64,000 nucleotides of DNA from JAGKXB01 sp964498835 (GTDB lineage Bacteria > Pseudomonadota > Gammaproteobacteria > Burkholderiales > Burkholderiaceae_D), in assembly GCA_964498835.1 (NCBI GenBank), contig CAZCIX010000003.1, positions 19,000-82,999 on the forward strand, in the 5' to 3' direction. The translations under genes and the position numbers were made by a program. The notes below the pieces were generated by a model, which had not been told where the DNA came from, made no database searches, and saw nothing but the letters and a program-made list of their open reading frames with translations. Positions 45,531-54,343 of this stretch are shown piece by piece (within the stretch, counting starts at the first letter, position 1; every line of letters starts with the position of its first letter).

Positions 45531-47024
45531 CTACAATTTACCTAACCCTAATGTGTCCCACATACCATCTATTTTCGTTTTGACTTCAGATGTCATGGTT
45601 ATTGTCGTGCCCCATTCACGATTGGTTTCTCCTGGCCATTTATTCGTCGCATCAATCCCCATTTTGCTTCCCAAGCCACTGACGGGCGAGGCGAAATCGA
45701 GATAATCAATTGGCGTATTGTCCACCAACAGGGTGTCGCGTGTGGGATCAACCCGCGTGGTAATGGCCCAGATGACTTCTTTCCAATCACGAATATTCAC
45801 ATCTTCATCCACCACCACAATAAATTTGGTGTACATAAATTGACGTAAAAAGCTCCACACGCCAAACATGACGCGTTTGGCGTGACCGGGATACGATTTC
45901 TTCATTTGAACAACTGCCATACGATAACTACATCCCTCTGGCGGCAAATAAAAATCTACAATTTCACTAAATTGCTTTTGCAGCAATGGAATGAATACTT
46001 CGTTTAACGCCACACCCAAAATCGCTGGTTCATCAGGTGGCTTACCGGTATAAGTCGAGTGATAGATAGGATTTTTCCGCATCGTGATCCGATCTATCGT
46101 AAAGACGGGAAACCAATCCTGCTCATTGTAATAACCAGTATGGTCGCCAAACGGCCCCTCCAAAGCATGCTCATAACCACTAGGATGAGACGCATCTGGA
46201 TAAATATGTCCTTCCAGTACAATTTCTGCCGTCGCAGGTACGCGCAACTCGCTGCCTATGGCTTTCACCAATTCAGTACGCGATCCACGCAATAAACCAG
46301 CAAATTGATATTCCGATAAGCTATCAGGGACGGGGGTTACAGCACCCAATATAGTGGCAGGATCTGCACCTAACGCTACCGCAATCGGATATGGCTGGCC
46401 TTTGTTGATTAATGCATGCTCACGAAAATCCAACGCGCCACCACGTTGCGCCAGCCAACGCATGATGACTTTATTGCGCCCTATTACTTGCTGACGATAA
46501 ATACCCAGATTCTGGCGCTTTTTATGCGGCCCTTTGGTAATCACTAAACCCCAAGTAATTAATGGTGCGATATCGCCAGGCCAACAATGCTGAATCGGCA
46601 AACGCGCCAAATCCACATCATTCCCCTCCCACACAATGTCTTGGCAAGGCCCAGAACGCAACTCTTTAGGCGACATATCCCACACTGCTTTAACCAAAGA
46701 ACCCAATCCCAATACGTCTTTGAAAACTTTAGGCGGCTCTGGTTCTTTTAAGGTTGCTAACACCTGACCAATTTTGCGTAGCTCACTGACATTCTCAGCA
46801 CCCATGCCTAAAGCGACTCTTTTAGGCGTACCAAACAAATTCCCCAATACTGGTATCGCATGCCCTGTTGGCTGATCAAATATAAGTGCCGGACCACCTG
46901 CACGCAACGTACGATCACAAATTTCTGTCATTTCCAAATAAGGAGAAATCGGCACAGGAACGTGCTTCAACTCACCCATTGTTTCTAGCTTATTAACAAA
47001 ATCTCTTAAATCAACGTATTTCAT
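45531..47024 (-). CDS. ubiD: 3-octaprenyl-4-hydroxybenzoate decarboxylase
   Basis: Prenylated-FMN-dependent decarboxylase of ubiquinone synthesis. 497 aa. MKYVDLRDFVNKLETMGEL at the start and the GPFGDHTGYY motif (about residue 290) with its active-site glutamate region are typical. A later segment VVVDEDVNIRDWKEVIWAI is conserved. The prenyl-FMN maker UbiX is not in the window. No close operon partner: upstream is a 636-bp gene-poor region, downstream a decayed exchanger gene. Confidence 0.96.
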   Translation of the reverse strand: MKYVDLRDFVNKLETMGELKHVPVPISPYLEMTEICDRTLRAGGPALIFDQPTGHAIPVLGNLFGTPKRVALGMGAENVSELRKIGQVLATLKEPEPPKVFKDVLGLGSLVKAVWDMSPKELRSGPCQDIVWEGNDVDLARLPIQHCWPGDIAPLITWGLVITKGPHKKRQNLGIYRQQVIGRNKVIMRWLAQRGGALDFREHALINKGQPYPIAVALGADPATILGAVTPVPDSLSEYQFAGLLRGSRTELVKAIGSELRVPATAEIVLEGHIYPDASHPSGYEHALEGPFGDHTGYYNEQDWFPVFTIDRITMRKNPIYHSTYTGKPPDEPAILGVALNEVFIPLLQKQFSEIVDFYLPPEGCSYRMAVVQMKKSYPGHAKRVMFGVWSFLRQFMYTKFIVVVDEDVNIRDWKEVIWAITTRVDPTRDTLLVDNTPIDYLDFASPVSGLGSKMGIDATNKWPGETNREWGTTITMTSEVKTKIDGMWDTLGLGKL

Positions 47025-47660
47025 TTACTTACATGCCCTTATTTATTCTTACTTAGCTCACTTATTTTTACTGATTCTTATTTAATGACCCAAAAGCGCT
47101 CGATTCTATTGGAGTTTTTGACCAAGCAATCTAGCCACAAACCATACAAATTAGACACAAAAGTTATATCAAATTAATTCTATAGTATTGACTTGATAGA
47201 TAGACACTCCTAAAATGCACCAAAATTACAAAAAGATTGTCTGTTTAGCATTAAAAACAAAAATAAAAACTCGTAAACAACAAAATCTACAAAGCCACAC
47301 CAACACGACATCAGCACGAATTGACGCTTTTAACGTGTGCATAGTATGCGCAACAATCATTACATTAATCGTATTTAAGGAGTATTTTCGTAAGGCTCAG
47401 CCTTCCTAATCGTTTTGCCATTTCTTTTCCTTTTTCATTCCCATGTGGCATCAATGAAAAAATAGGTAAAACAAGCGAATCAACGTCTGCCAGCAAGATA
47501 AAAGAGATGCGAGGCAAGGCGATACATCTGATGCACTATGCAGTGTGTTCGCAAAATAATTGTCAACTCGTCAGTCCAAAAACTGCAACGCATCATTGTC
47601 TATATTTATTGCGATGATGAAAACGATGTTTTGTAACACTGCGACTATTCAGGAGGATCC
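47025..47660. other. Gene-poor region between ubiD and the lytic transglycosylase
   Basis: No convincing protein gene in 636 bp. A 64-codon frame at 47215-47409 begins inside the -10 of the promoter described below and has no ribosome-binding site. A small AAGGC/GCCTT hairpin lies near 47392. The 3' part leads to a strong Shine-Dalgarno (CAGGAGGA) before the transglycosylase ATG. The region may encode a long leader or a small RNA. Confidence 0.45.
47188..47216 (+). promoter_or_regulatory. Strong sigma-70-like promoter
   Basis: TTGACT (47188-47193), a 17-bp spacer, and TAAAAT (47211-47216): five of six consensus bases in each hexamer with ideal spacing. It faces the lytic transglycosylase gene, whose start is about 440 bp away. 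Confidence 0.65.
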
Positions 47661-48644
47661 ATGTTAAACCGAGGTATTCAACTCATCGTTTATGCTCAGC
47701 AACTAGCCCATCAATCCACTACGTGGGCAGACTTCTCTCGCAAAACTCATGTTAAATCTGTGTTTCATGCGCATGCACGCATGATTTTCTCTGTTTTGAC
47801 TGCTGCCATTTTAAGTTTTGCACTCAGCTTCGCATTCTTTAAATCTGAAAACTCACTTCGTGCCCCAACAATGAGCAACGAAGAAATCGCGACATCTGAT
47901 ATCACAACATCAGCAAATTTGAATGAAGCGCTACAAGCAAAGTTAGCAAGCAACACTGCTACTTCTTTTAATAATTTAAAAGCTACGCAACATACGCAAA
48001 CTAAACAACCATTACAAAAGCAGCAACAATGGGTAAGCGAATGGCTGTCCAAACGTTACAAAGTTGCAAAAGAAGCAGCAAACATGTTTGTTTCAACGAC
48101 TTATTCAACCGCAAAAGAAATAAAGATCGATCCTTTATTAATCCTGGCAGTGATGGCCATTGAATCTGGATTTAATCCTTATGCAGAAAGTCCTGTCGGA
48201 GCCCAAGGATTAATGCAAATCATGGCAAAAATCCATCATGAAAAATTTCAAGAAGTGGGCGGCATCAATTCTGCTTTGAATCCAGTTGCCAATATCAAAG
48301 TCGGTTCATTGATATTGAAGGATTATGTAACACGCGGTGGATCGGTAAGGGAAGGATTGAAAAGCTACGTCGGCGCAGGTGCTTTTGATAGTGACTCCGG
48401 TTATGGCAACCGCGTATTGGCAGAATATCGTCGCTTGAAAGATGTAGCCATGGGAAAGAAAATCCCTGTGTTTTCGGTGCCAGCAAATACGAATACAACG
48501 AATGTGAATGCCAATGCGAATAATGCCAACATGCAAAAGCCGCGCTCCATCCCCGTATCGTTGCCAACAAATTCCAACCCGCAACAAAAACCTGCTATTT
48601 TGCTTGAGTCGGCTTTACCACATTTGAACGACAAAGCTGGTTAA
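47661..48644 (+). CDS. Membrane-anchored lytic transglycosylase (SLT family 1)
   Basis: 327 aa, cleaves peptidoglycan glycan strands to anhydro-muropeptides. A membrane helix (about residues 38-55, ARMIFSVLTAAILSFALS) anchors it. The SLT domain (about 150-265) has the catalytic Glu in AVMAIESGFNPYAESPVGAQ and the GLMQIMAK motif. The C-terminal 60 residues are Asn/Pro-rich and disordered. Very good ribosome-binding site (AGGAGG). Convergent with nusB, with a bidirectional terminator between. Confidence 0.92.
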   Translation: MLNRGIQLIVYAQQLAHQSTTWADFSRKTHVKSVFHAHARMIFSVLTAAILSFALSFAFFKSENSLRAPTMSNEEIATSDITTSANLNEALQAKLASNTATSFNNLKATQHTQTKQPLQKQQQWVSEWLSKRYKVAKEAANMFVSTTYSTAKEIKIDPLLILAVMAIESGFNPYAESPVGAQGLMQIMAKIHHEKFQEVGGINSALNPVANIKVGSLILKDYVTRGGSVREGLKSYVGAGAFDSDSGYGNRVLAEYRRLKDVAMGKKIPVFSVPANTNTTNVNANANNANMQKPRSIPVSLPTNSNPQQKPAILLESALPHLNDKAG

Positions 48645-48679
48645 TTATTTCCTAGAGCAAATCTGGGTTCACACATATA

Positions 48680-48710
48680 AAAAAGGCGAATGATGCACTC
48701 GCCTTTTTTA
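48680..48710. terminator. Bidirectional terminator between the transglycosylase and nusB
   Basis: AAAAAAGGCGA pairs with TCGCCTTTTTT around a 9-nt loop; A/T runs on both sides serve both converging transcripts. Confidence 0.88.
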
Positions 48711-48742
48711 CCGTCCGCAAATAATGCCAAAATTTTCAATAA

Positions 48743-49246
48743 TTACTCAGTAACTGCTTTAGCCTTCGTATTACCTACATCACCGGCTACTTCAACATTA
48801 CGTACTTTTAACGCCAACTTATCCAATACGCCATTCACGTATTTGTGGCCATCTATCCCACCAAACGATTTAGCCAGCTCAATCGCCTCGTTGATGATGA
48901 CGCGATAAGGAATTTCAAGATGTTGAGTCAGTTCAAACGCACCAATCAGCAATATTGCATGTTCTATTGGCGACAATTCTGCGAATGTCCGATCAATTAA
49001 TGGCGCCAAATTCTCTCTTAATACATCGGCATTTTTAATGATGCCTGACAATAATGCTTCGCAATGTGCGGTATCAGCCTTGTCATAACCATGTGCAGCA
49101 CGCATATGCGCTCTGATGACGGGAACTTCTTCATGGCTCAATAACCATTGATACAACCCCTGCAAAGCAAATTCACGTGCGCGATGACGCGGAGAACGAT
49201 GTTTATTGGGATTAGCGTGCACTGTCGCTGTCTTTTTTTGCATCAT
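48743..49246 (-). CDS. nusB: Transcription antitermination protein NusB
   Basis: 167 aa, binds boxA RNA with S10 during rRNA antitermination. The NusB fold begins RHRAREFALQGLYQWLLS after a basic 20-residue extension. The second half has EHAILLIGAFELTQHLEIP, then VIINEAIELAKSFGG near the end. The start overlaps the ribH stop by 4 nt (ATGA), so the two are translationally coupled. Confidence 0.96.
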   Translation of the reverse strand: MMQKKTATVHANPNKHRSPRHRAREFALQGLYQWLLSHEEVPVIRAHMRAAHGYDKADTAHCEALLSGIIKNADVLRENLAPLIDRTFAELSPIEHAILLIGAFELTQHLEIPYRVIINEAIELAKSFGGIDGHKYVNGVLDKLALKVRNVEVAGDVGNTKAKAVTE

Positions 49247-49761
49247 ACTGATTGCCCATGTAAATCATCCTGCTCTTCAGCCTCATGCACCGCGTCTGCA
49301 AGCTCGTCCAAAGCCAATACCAAATTGGCCATTTCCACTGCCACCCGTGCTGCATCCACGCCTTTTTGTACCACGCGAACCTTTGCCTGCTCGTCGGTGT
49401 CGGTCGTCAACACAGCGTTCGCAATCGGTATACCGTGATCCAACCCAATCCGTGTAATCCCCGCACCGGATTGATCCGCCACCAATTCAAAATGATAAGT
49501 ATCGCCACGAATGACCGCACCAATCGCAATCAAGGCATCAAATTGTTGGGTATGCGCCATCTTTTGCAATGCCAAAGGAATCTCCAACGCACCTGGTACG
49601 GTCACATGCAAGATATCTTCATCCGCCACGCCAAGATGCTTCAATTCTTCCAAGCAAGCTGAATTCAAACCATAGCAAATTTCTTCATTAAAACGTGCTT
49701 GCACAATACCAACGCGCAAACCACTACCACTCAAATTCTTTTCGTATATACCCACAGTCAT
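49243..49761 (-). CDS. ribH: 6,7-dimethyl-8-ribityllumazine synthase
   Basis: Penultimate step of riboflavin synthesis. 172 aa. Substrate-binding VGIVQARFNEEICYGL at the start, the VPGALEIPLALQKMA segment and IAIGAVIRGDTYHFELV with the conserved HFE-like residues. It lies between ribBX and nusB in the usual ribB-ribH-nusB order. The C-terminus has an acidic His-rich tail. Confidence 0.97.
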   Translation of the reverse strand: MTVGIYEKNLSGSGLRVGIVQARFNEEICYGLNSACLEELKHLGVADEDILHVTVPGALEIPLALQKMAHTQQFDALIAIGAVIRGDTYHFELVADQSGAGITRIGLDHGIPIANAVLTTDTDEQAKVRVVQKGVDAARVAVEMANLVLALDELADAVHEAEEQDDLHGQSV

Positions 49762-49804
49762 GACTTACCTTTATTTTTATGAATACGTTAATTAATAAGT
49801 TGAT

Positions 49805-50917
49805 TTATTGATCTGGCTTGGCTTGATACCCAACGACCTCAAGGTCAAAACCTGCCATGGACGGCATCTTTCTTGGACTCGCCAGCAACTTCATTTTGCC
49901 CACACCAATATTCTTCAAAATTTGCGCCCCAATACCATAAGTACGCAAATCCATACGTGCTGCACGTGTCTGCGGGCGTGGTTCTGGCTCATTCAACGCA
50001 GCAAATTGCGCAAACATTTGCTCTGCCGATTCTTCACAATTTAGCAACACCACCACACCGCGCTCGGATGCTTTGATTGCAGCCATGGCGGATGCCATAT
50101 TCCATGAATGCGTCGTCGCCTGTGTTTCCAATAAATCCAGAATCGACACTGGTTGATGCACACGTACCAAGGTTTCTATATCAGCGGTAATCTCACCATG
50201 CACTAGTGCCAAATGAGCTGAACCGCTAGGTTTATCACGATAAGCAATCGCATTAAATGTGCCATGCACCGTATGCATAGTGCGCTCGGCAATACGTTCG
50301 ACGATACATTCATTTTGGCTACGATAATGAATCAGGTCAGCAATCGTGCCAATTTTCAATCCATGTTCTTGCGCAAAGACAATCAAATCTGGCAACCTGG
50401 CCATAGTGCCGTCGTCTTTCATGATTTCACAAATCACCGCAGCAGGCGATAAACCAGCCAATTCAGCAAAATCACACCCGGCTTCAGTATGGCCAGCGCG
50501 CATCAACACGCCGCCCTTTTGTGCCTTCAATGGGAAAATATGACCAGGCTGCACGATATCCGATGCTTTGGCCTGTTTGGAGACAGCTACTTGTATGGTT
50601 CTAGCCCGATCCGCGGCAGAAATCCCTGTCGTGACACCCTCTGCTGCCTCAATCGACACCGTAAAATTGGTGCCATACGAGGTGCCATTATTCGCCGTCA
50701 TCATGGGCAGCTGCAACTGCGCGCAACGCTCTTCTGTCAAGGTCACGCAAATCAAACCACGGCCAAATTTGGCCATAAAATTAATCGCTTCTGGTGTCAC
50801 GAAATCGGCGGCTAATACCAAATCGCCTTCGTTTTCTCTATCTTCTTCATCCACCAAAATGACCATGCGGCCGGCACGGAGCTCGGCAACGATTTCTTGT
50901 GTACTGGAAATTTGCAT
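49805..50917 (-). CDS. ribB: 3,4-dihydroxy-2-butanone-4-phosphate synthase with degenerate GTP cyclohydrolase II domain (RibBX type)
   Basis: 370 aa from the ATG at 50917, preceded by AAGGTG. The N-terminal RibB domain (1-200) is intact: VDEEDRENEGDLVLAAD, HTEAGCDFAELAG and CEIMKDDG. The C-terminal domain (about 205-365) has the GTP cyclohydrolase II framework but lacks the zinc-binding Cys motif (C-x10-CDC-like), and the EGRGIG active-site arginine region is not recognisable. It can therefore not act as a normal GCH II; a RibA elsewhere is needed. Such RibBX hybrids are known in proteobacteria. Divergent from the rhodanese gene. No FMN riboswitch was recognised upstream. Confidence 0.92.
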   Translation of the reverse strand: MQISSTQEIVAELRAGRMVILVDEEDRENEGDLVLAADFVTPEAINFMAKFGRGLICVTLTEERCAQLQLPMMTANNGTSYGTNFTVSIEAAEGVTTGISAADRARTIQVAVSKQAKASDIVQPGHIFPLKAQKGGVLMRAGHTEAGCDFAELAGLSPAAVICEIMKDDGTMARLPDLIVFAQEHGLKIGTIADLIHYRSQNECIVERIAERTMHTVHGTFNAIAYRDKPSGSAHLALVHGEITADIETLVRVHQPVSILDLLETQATTHSWNMASAMAAIKASERGVVVLLNCEESAEQMFAQFAALNEPEPRPQTRAARMDLRTYGIGAQILKNIGVGKMKLLASPRKMPSMAGFDLEVVGYQAKPDQ

Positions 50918-51067
50918 AATTAACACCTTGAATGAGGCGCTATTTTAATAGATTTGGTTGATTTCAACCGTACACTTGTCACGCTATTTATCAATCTACT
51001 TGTTACACTAATCGTTTTCCATGCCAACACTATTTTTATAGTTCATACATTTTTCACAACTCTCAAT

Positions 51068-51532
51068 ATGACTACAATCACCAATATCCTCACATCAGCA
51101 CAACAGCGCAACACCAACAACGCATTACCCTACGCTGGCGCTGTTACACCACAAGAAGCATATGCATTGCTAAAAGCGGATAGCAATATCAAATTAATCG
51201 ACGTCCGCACCCACGCCGAGCGCGACTGGGTAGGCCGCGTAGCGATTGCAGAACCACAATATGCCTGCGTGCAATGGAATCTCTATCCAGGCGGCATCGC
51301 CAATCCGGATTTCCTGCCTCAACTGGCACAAGTCGCCTCCAAAGAAACCACCCTGCTCTTCCTATGCCGCTCCGGCGTACGTTCACGCCACGCCGCCAAG
51401 CTTGCTACGGAAAATGGCTACGTTGCTTGCTACGACATATTGGAAGGATTTGAAGGTGATAAAGATGCTTTAGGGCATCGTAAAACGGTGTGTGGATGGT
51501 GTTATGCGGGGTTACCATGGATGGGTGCGTAA
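51068..51532 (+). CDS. Rhodanese-like domain protein
   Basis: 154 aa from the ATG at 51068 (an in-frame upstream start at 50954 gives an unlikely hydrophobic extension and reaches the ribB promoter region). Single rhodanese domain: LIDVRTHAERDWVGRV at the front, and the active-site loop LFLCRSGVRSRHAA with Cys as persulfide carrier. Substrate unknown. The next gene starts 74 bp after the stop. Confidence 0.9.
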   Translation: MTTITNILTSAQQRNTNNALPYAGAVTPQEAYALLKADSNIKLIDVRTHAERDWVGRVAIAEPQYACVQWNLYPGGIANPDFLPQLAQVASKETTLLFLCRSGVRSRHAAKLATENGYVACYDILEGFEGDKDALGHRKTVCGWCYAGLPWMGA

Positions 51533-51606
51533 TGACGCATAGTCAATTAATAATGCTTCAACAATGCTTCAAAATGGTTCATTGTTCATTAATAGGGAAA
51601 ATCACC

Positions 51607-52212
51607 ATGAAAAACGCCAATAGAATTTATCGCAACCTACTTTGTGTTTCGCTCTTTTTATCGAGTTTATCTAGTCTTCCTGCATACGCGATCGATTGGA
51701 TACAAATGCAAACACCTGCGTGCTCATCCCGGGAAAGTTATTTTGCTGATAGATGGAATACCTGCAAGAGTAGCAACAACTCTGATTCGTATTGTGCGAG
51801 TTGGATGGGTTGTACTGGCCCGCTGACAATGAATATAAAAATAAACGGCACCACTGGCTCGATACAAGCACCGGCTCCTACTTGTACATCAAGAGAGAGT
51901 TATTTCGCTGATAGATGGAATGCCTGCAAGAGCAGCAACAACTCTGATTCCTATTGTTCTAGTTGGATGGGATGCGCTGGTTCATTGACCATCTCGCCTT
52001 CATTGACAGTTACTGGAGTTGCACAATCCATGCCAATGCCAGCACCTTCCTGCCAATCGAATGTTAATTACTACACTGAAAAGTGGAAGACCTGTAAGGA
52101 ATCCACATTTATTGATGGCAATAAGCCTGGTACAGATGCTTATTGCGCTAACTGGATAGGTTGTAACGGTCAATTAACCGTGCCAGGGACGATTATTGGT
52201 ACTGCTAGATAA
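51607..52212 (+). CDS. Secreted protein with three cysteine-rich repeats, unrecognised family
   Basis: 201 aa, with a signal peptide (LLCVSLFLSSLSSLPAYA, cleavage near AYA-ID). I do not recognise the family. The mature part is three repeats starting near residues 36, 90 and 146. Repeats 1 and 2 have C-x13-C-x9-C-x5-C (Cys 39, 53, 63, 69 and 93, 107, 117, 123), with shared core SRESYFADRW and SWMGC. Repeat 3 (149, 163, 180, 186) has the same order with seven extra residues in the middle. Twelve cysteines in an exported protein suggest two disulfides per repeat. Start ATG at 51607; upstream in-frame ATGs would fuse it to the rhodanese tail. No partner genes are seen; convergent with holB. Confidence 0.75.
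   Translation: MKNANRIYRNLLCVSLFLSSLSSLPAYAIDWIQMQTPACSSRESYFADRWNTCKSSNNSDSYCASWMGCTGPLTMNIKINGTTGSIQAPAPTCTSRESYFADRWNACKSSNNSDSYCSSWMGCAGSLTISPSLTVTGVAQSMPMPAPSCQSNVNYYTEKWKTCKESTFIDGNKPGTDAYCANWIGCNGQLTVPGTIIGTAR
51736..51980 (+). repeat. Near-identical direct repeat encoding cysteine repeats 1 and 2
   Basis: About 83 bp starting at 51736 recur at 51898, offset 162 bp (54 codons) with few differences. Both contain GCTGATAGATGGAAT and AGCAACAACTCTGATTC. High DNA identity suggests a recent duplication within the gene. Confidence 0.85.
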
Positions 52213-52259
52213 TGTGAAAGTACGGGCACTACGAGAAAAAGATGACGTGGTACCCCATT

Positions 52260-53339
52260 TCACACAAACAACGCACGATAATCCAACAACATATCCTCTA
52301 TAAACAACCTGGGCGAAAGAGGATGTTGTGCAATCGCACAACGTTCATTCAGCACTTTCAAGCCGCTTAGTAGAGTTGTGGCTGGTACCAAACCAGCCAA
52401 TCTTGCCAATTTTGCCTGATGCTGTGGGTAGTAGCGAATTTGGCCTGAAAGCGAATACGCAATCATGTCGTACAACCAACGTTGCAGGCATTTCAGTAAT
52501 TCAATCAATTGCGCGTTTGAGGTTTTTTGTAATTTTTCTGCAATCTTCAATATCGCTTCCATATCGGGCCGCTCCAATACTTGCAACAACGCGTCGACTT
52601 CTTCCCGATTGCCCGCTTGCGCCCATGTGAGTGCCGCAAGTGGTGCACCGCCCTGTTCGGCCAGCCAACGTTGTGCGTCCTGTACCCCTTGTTCTTGTAA
52701 CCAAGCCAAGGCTGCTGAGTGCGCTGGCATAGGCATGTCAAACTTATGGCAGCGCGACAAAATGGTGGGTAATAAGCGATCGATGGAATGCGTGAGTACT
52801 AAAAAAATTGTGCCTGGTGGTGGCTCTTCCAAGGTTTTCAGCAAGGCATTCGATGCTGCATGATTGAGTGCTTCAGCGGGATATAGCACCACCACACGCA
52901 AGCCTTGTCGATGGGTTGAGACGTTCATGAAATCCGTCAGCGCCCGAATTTGGTCTATCTTGATTTCTTTGGAGGGTGCTTTGCTTTTTTTGCTGTTTTT
53001 TTCACCATCAGCGGAATCGTCATTCCCTGCATTATCAACGCTGTCTTTGCCTTCATCGCTGGGCGCTGTCTCCATGCTTTCAGGGCGGATGCAACGGTAA
53101 TCGGGATGGTTGGATTGCGCAAACCAAAGACAGGATGCACACGATCCACAGGCATATTGATGAGATTGATTACTTTGAGTCTGCTGCTCACACAACAAAG
53201 CTTGGGCAAATTGTTCGAGAAATCTAATTTTCCCTATTCCTTGCGGGCCATGAAACAAAATGGCGTGCGGCAAGCGGGCACGCAATTGTTGTAATTGCTG
53301 CCAGGAATGCTCTTGCCATGGATAAATTGTGTTGTTCAT
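52260..53339 (-). CDS. holB: DNA polymerase III delta-prime subunit
   Basis: Clamp-loader subunit, 359 aa. Family-typical HAILFHGPQGIGKIRFLEQ near the start (degenerate P loop), the zinc motif CGSCASC plus a later Cys, and LKTLEEPPPGTIFLVLTH with sensor I-like TILSRCHKFD. A Lys/Asp/Ser-rich insert (about 95-125) after the zinc module is unusual in length. Downstream of lpxR on the same strand (32 bp). Confidence 0.94.
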   Translation of the reverse strand: MNNTIYPWQEHSWQQLQQLRARLPHAILFHGPQGIGKIRFLEQFAQALLCEQQTQSNQSHQYACGSCASCLWFAQSNHPDYRCIRPESMETAPSDEGKDSVDNAGNDDSADGEKNSKKSKAPSKEIKIDQIRALTDFMNVSTHRQGLRVVVLYPAEALNHAASNALLKTLEEPPPGTIFLVLTHSIDRLLPTILSRCHKFDMPMPAHSAALAWLQEQGVQDAQRWLAEQGGAPLAALTWAQAGNREEVDALLQVLERPDMEAILKIAEKLQKTSNAQLIELLKCLQRWLYDMIAYSLSGQIRYYPQHQAKLARLAGLVPATTLLSGLKVLNERCAIAQHPLSPRLFIEDMLLDYRALFV

Positions 53340-53371
53340 TGTTTTTAATTACAAACGAGAGAAGGAAGCTA

Positions 53372-54343
53372 TCAAGGCGTGTAAGAAAATTGCAAACGGG
53401 CAAAGTTTTGCGCGCCGATGGCGTTGGATAAATCCCGAATTTCACTACTACGTCTGACTATCGATGCCTTAATGCCAAACGGTGCACGTTGCCATAACAT
53501 GCCGAGCTCGGCTTCTTCTACCAACCTTTTAGGTTGAACGGTGCGTGGTGAGCTTTCACTCGCGAAATACGCGCCCTGCAAGGTCGCGTTGTAAGCCACG
53601 GCACGTGCGTCTACCCGTAGAAAAGCATGCAAGGTCGCTTGATCTGAAAATGGCGTTAACTTTCCACTACGCACAGTCAAGCCAGCACTGGCATCGTCGA
53701 AAATGGTGCCAAACCTTGCTTGCAAATTCGGTGTGATATCCAGCCAAGAATACGGTGCCCAGCGTATCGGTGCGACTTCTCCGTACAACACGACGCCGAT
53801 GCCATTTTTAACTTGCGTACTCCAAGCTTGTGGAGTGGGTTGTCCTATTAAGCGATGCAAATTGGTTTGCACCCATTCGCCTCCTGCGCAAGGGCCTATG
53901 CATCCGATATCCAAGCCAAATTTATACATCCGGCCATCCATTTCCTGCCGCTCTTTAAACCATCCGCCGTATAACCACGCTGCGTAAGGATGATCTTGCG
54001 GACTAATCTTTTCAGGAGCTAATTTAATATCCGACGCCGTATACATTTCATGTCCGATGCGCCAGCCAAAAGTCGTCTTTGCACCAGCTTCGGATAAGGT
54101 GTACTGCTGGCTGTAACGGGCAGAACTAGTGTAAAAACCGTCATCTTTTTTGAGCAATAAACTATCGTTATCGATATCCACCACGTGTACGGTTTTGCCT
54201 TGCGCGGCGGCACGTTTGAAGTCATCGGCAAAATTGACCACTCCAGCTAAATCACCTGCTTGTGCAAACGACGTGATACTCATACTTGTCAACATGGTGA
54301 CAAGGCAAAACAATAAGTTAACGGCCATACCAATAACGCGCAT
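53372..54343 (-). CDS. lpxR: LpxR-family outer-membrane lipid A deacylase (DUF2219)
   Basis: 323 aa from ATG at 54343 (an in-frame TTG two codons upstream is less likely). Signal peptide VNLLFCLVTMLTSMSI, cleavage near AQA. The LpxR beta-barrel signature is present: VDIDNDSLLLKKDDGFYT, then DHPYAAWLYGGWF, and the C-terminal ARLQFSYTP with final aromatic residue pattern of barrel strands. LpxR removes the 3'-acyloxyacyl chains of lipid A. The start overlaps the 3' end of comEC by 26 nt, so translation is likely coupled. LpxR genes are patchily distributed, so this one may be an acquisition; family call good, activity unproven. Confidence 0.82.
   Translation of the reverse strand: MRVIGMAVNLLFCLVTMLTSMSITSFAQAGDLAGVVNFADDFKRAAAQGKTVHVVDIDNDSLLLKKDDGFYTSSARYSQQYTLSEAGAKTTFGWRIGHEMYTASDIKLAPEKISPQDHPYAAWLYGGWFKERQEMDGRMYKFGLDIGCIGPCAGGEWVQTNLHRLIGQPTPQAWSTQVKNGIGVVLYGEVAPIRWAPYSWLDITPNLQARFGTIFDDASAGLTVRSGKLTPFSDQATLHAFLRVDARAVAYNATLQGAYFASESSPRTVQPKRLVEEAELGMLWQRAPFGIKASIVRRSSEIRDLSNAIGAQNFARLQFSYTP

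Noticed and set aside
47215..47409. 64-codon frame downstream of the 47188 promoter
   Set aside because: The ATG overlaps the -10 box, there is no Shine-Dalgarno, and the composition looks random.
50918..51067. Possible FMN riboswitch upstream of ribB
   Set aside because: None of the conserved RFN-element segments (for example AGGGCG..GGTGAAATTCCCCACCGG) is present, and the leader is short.
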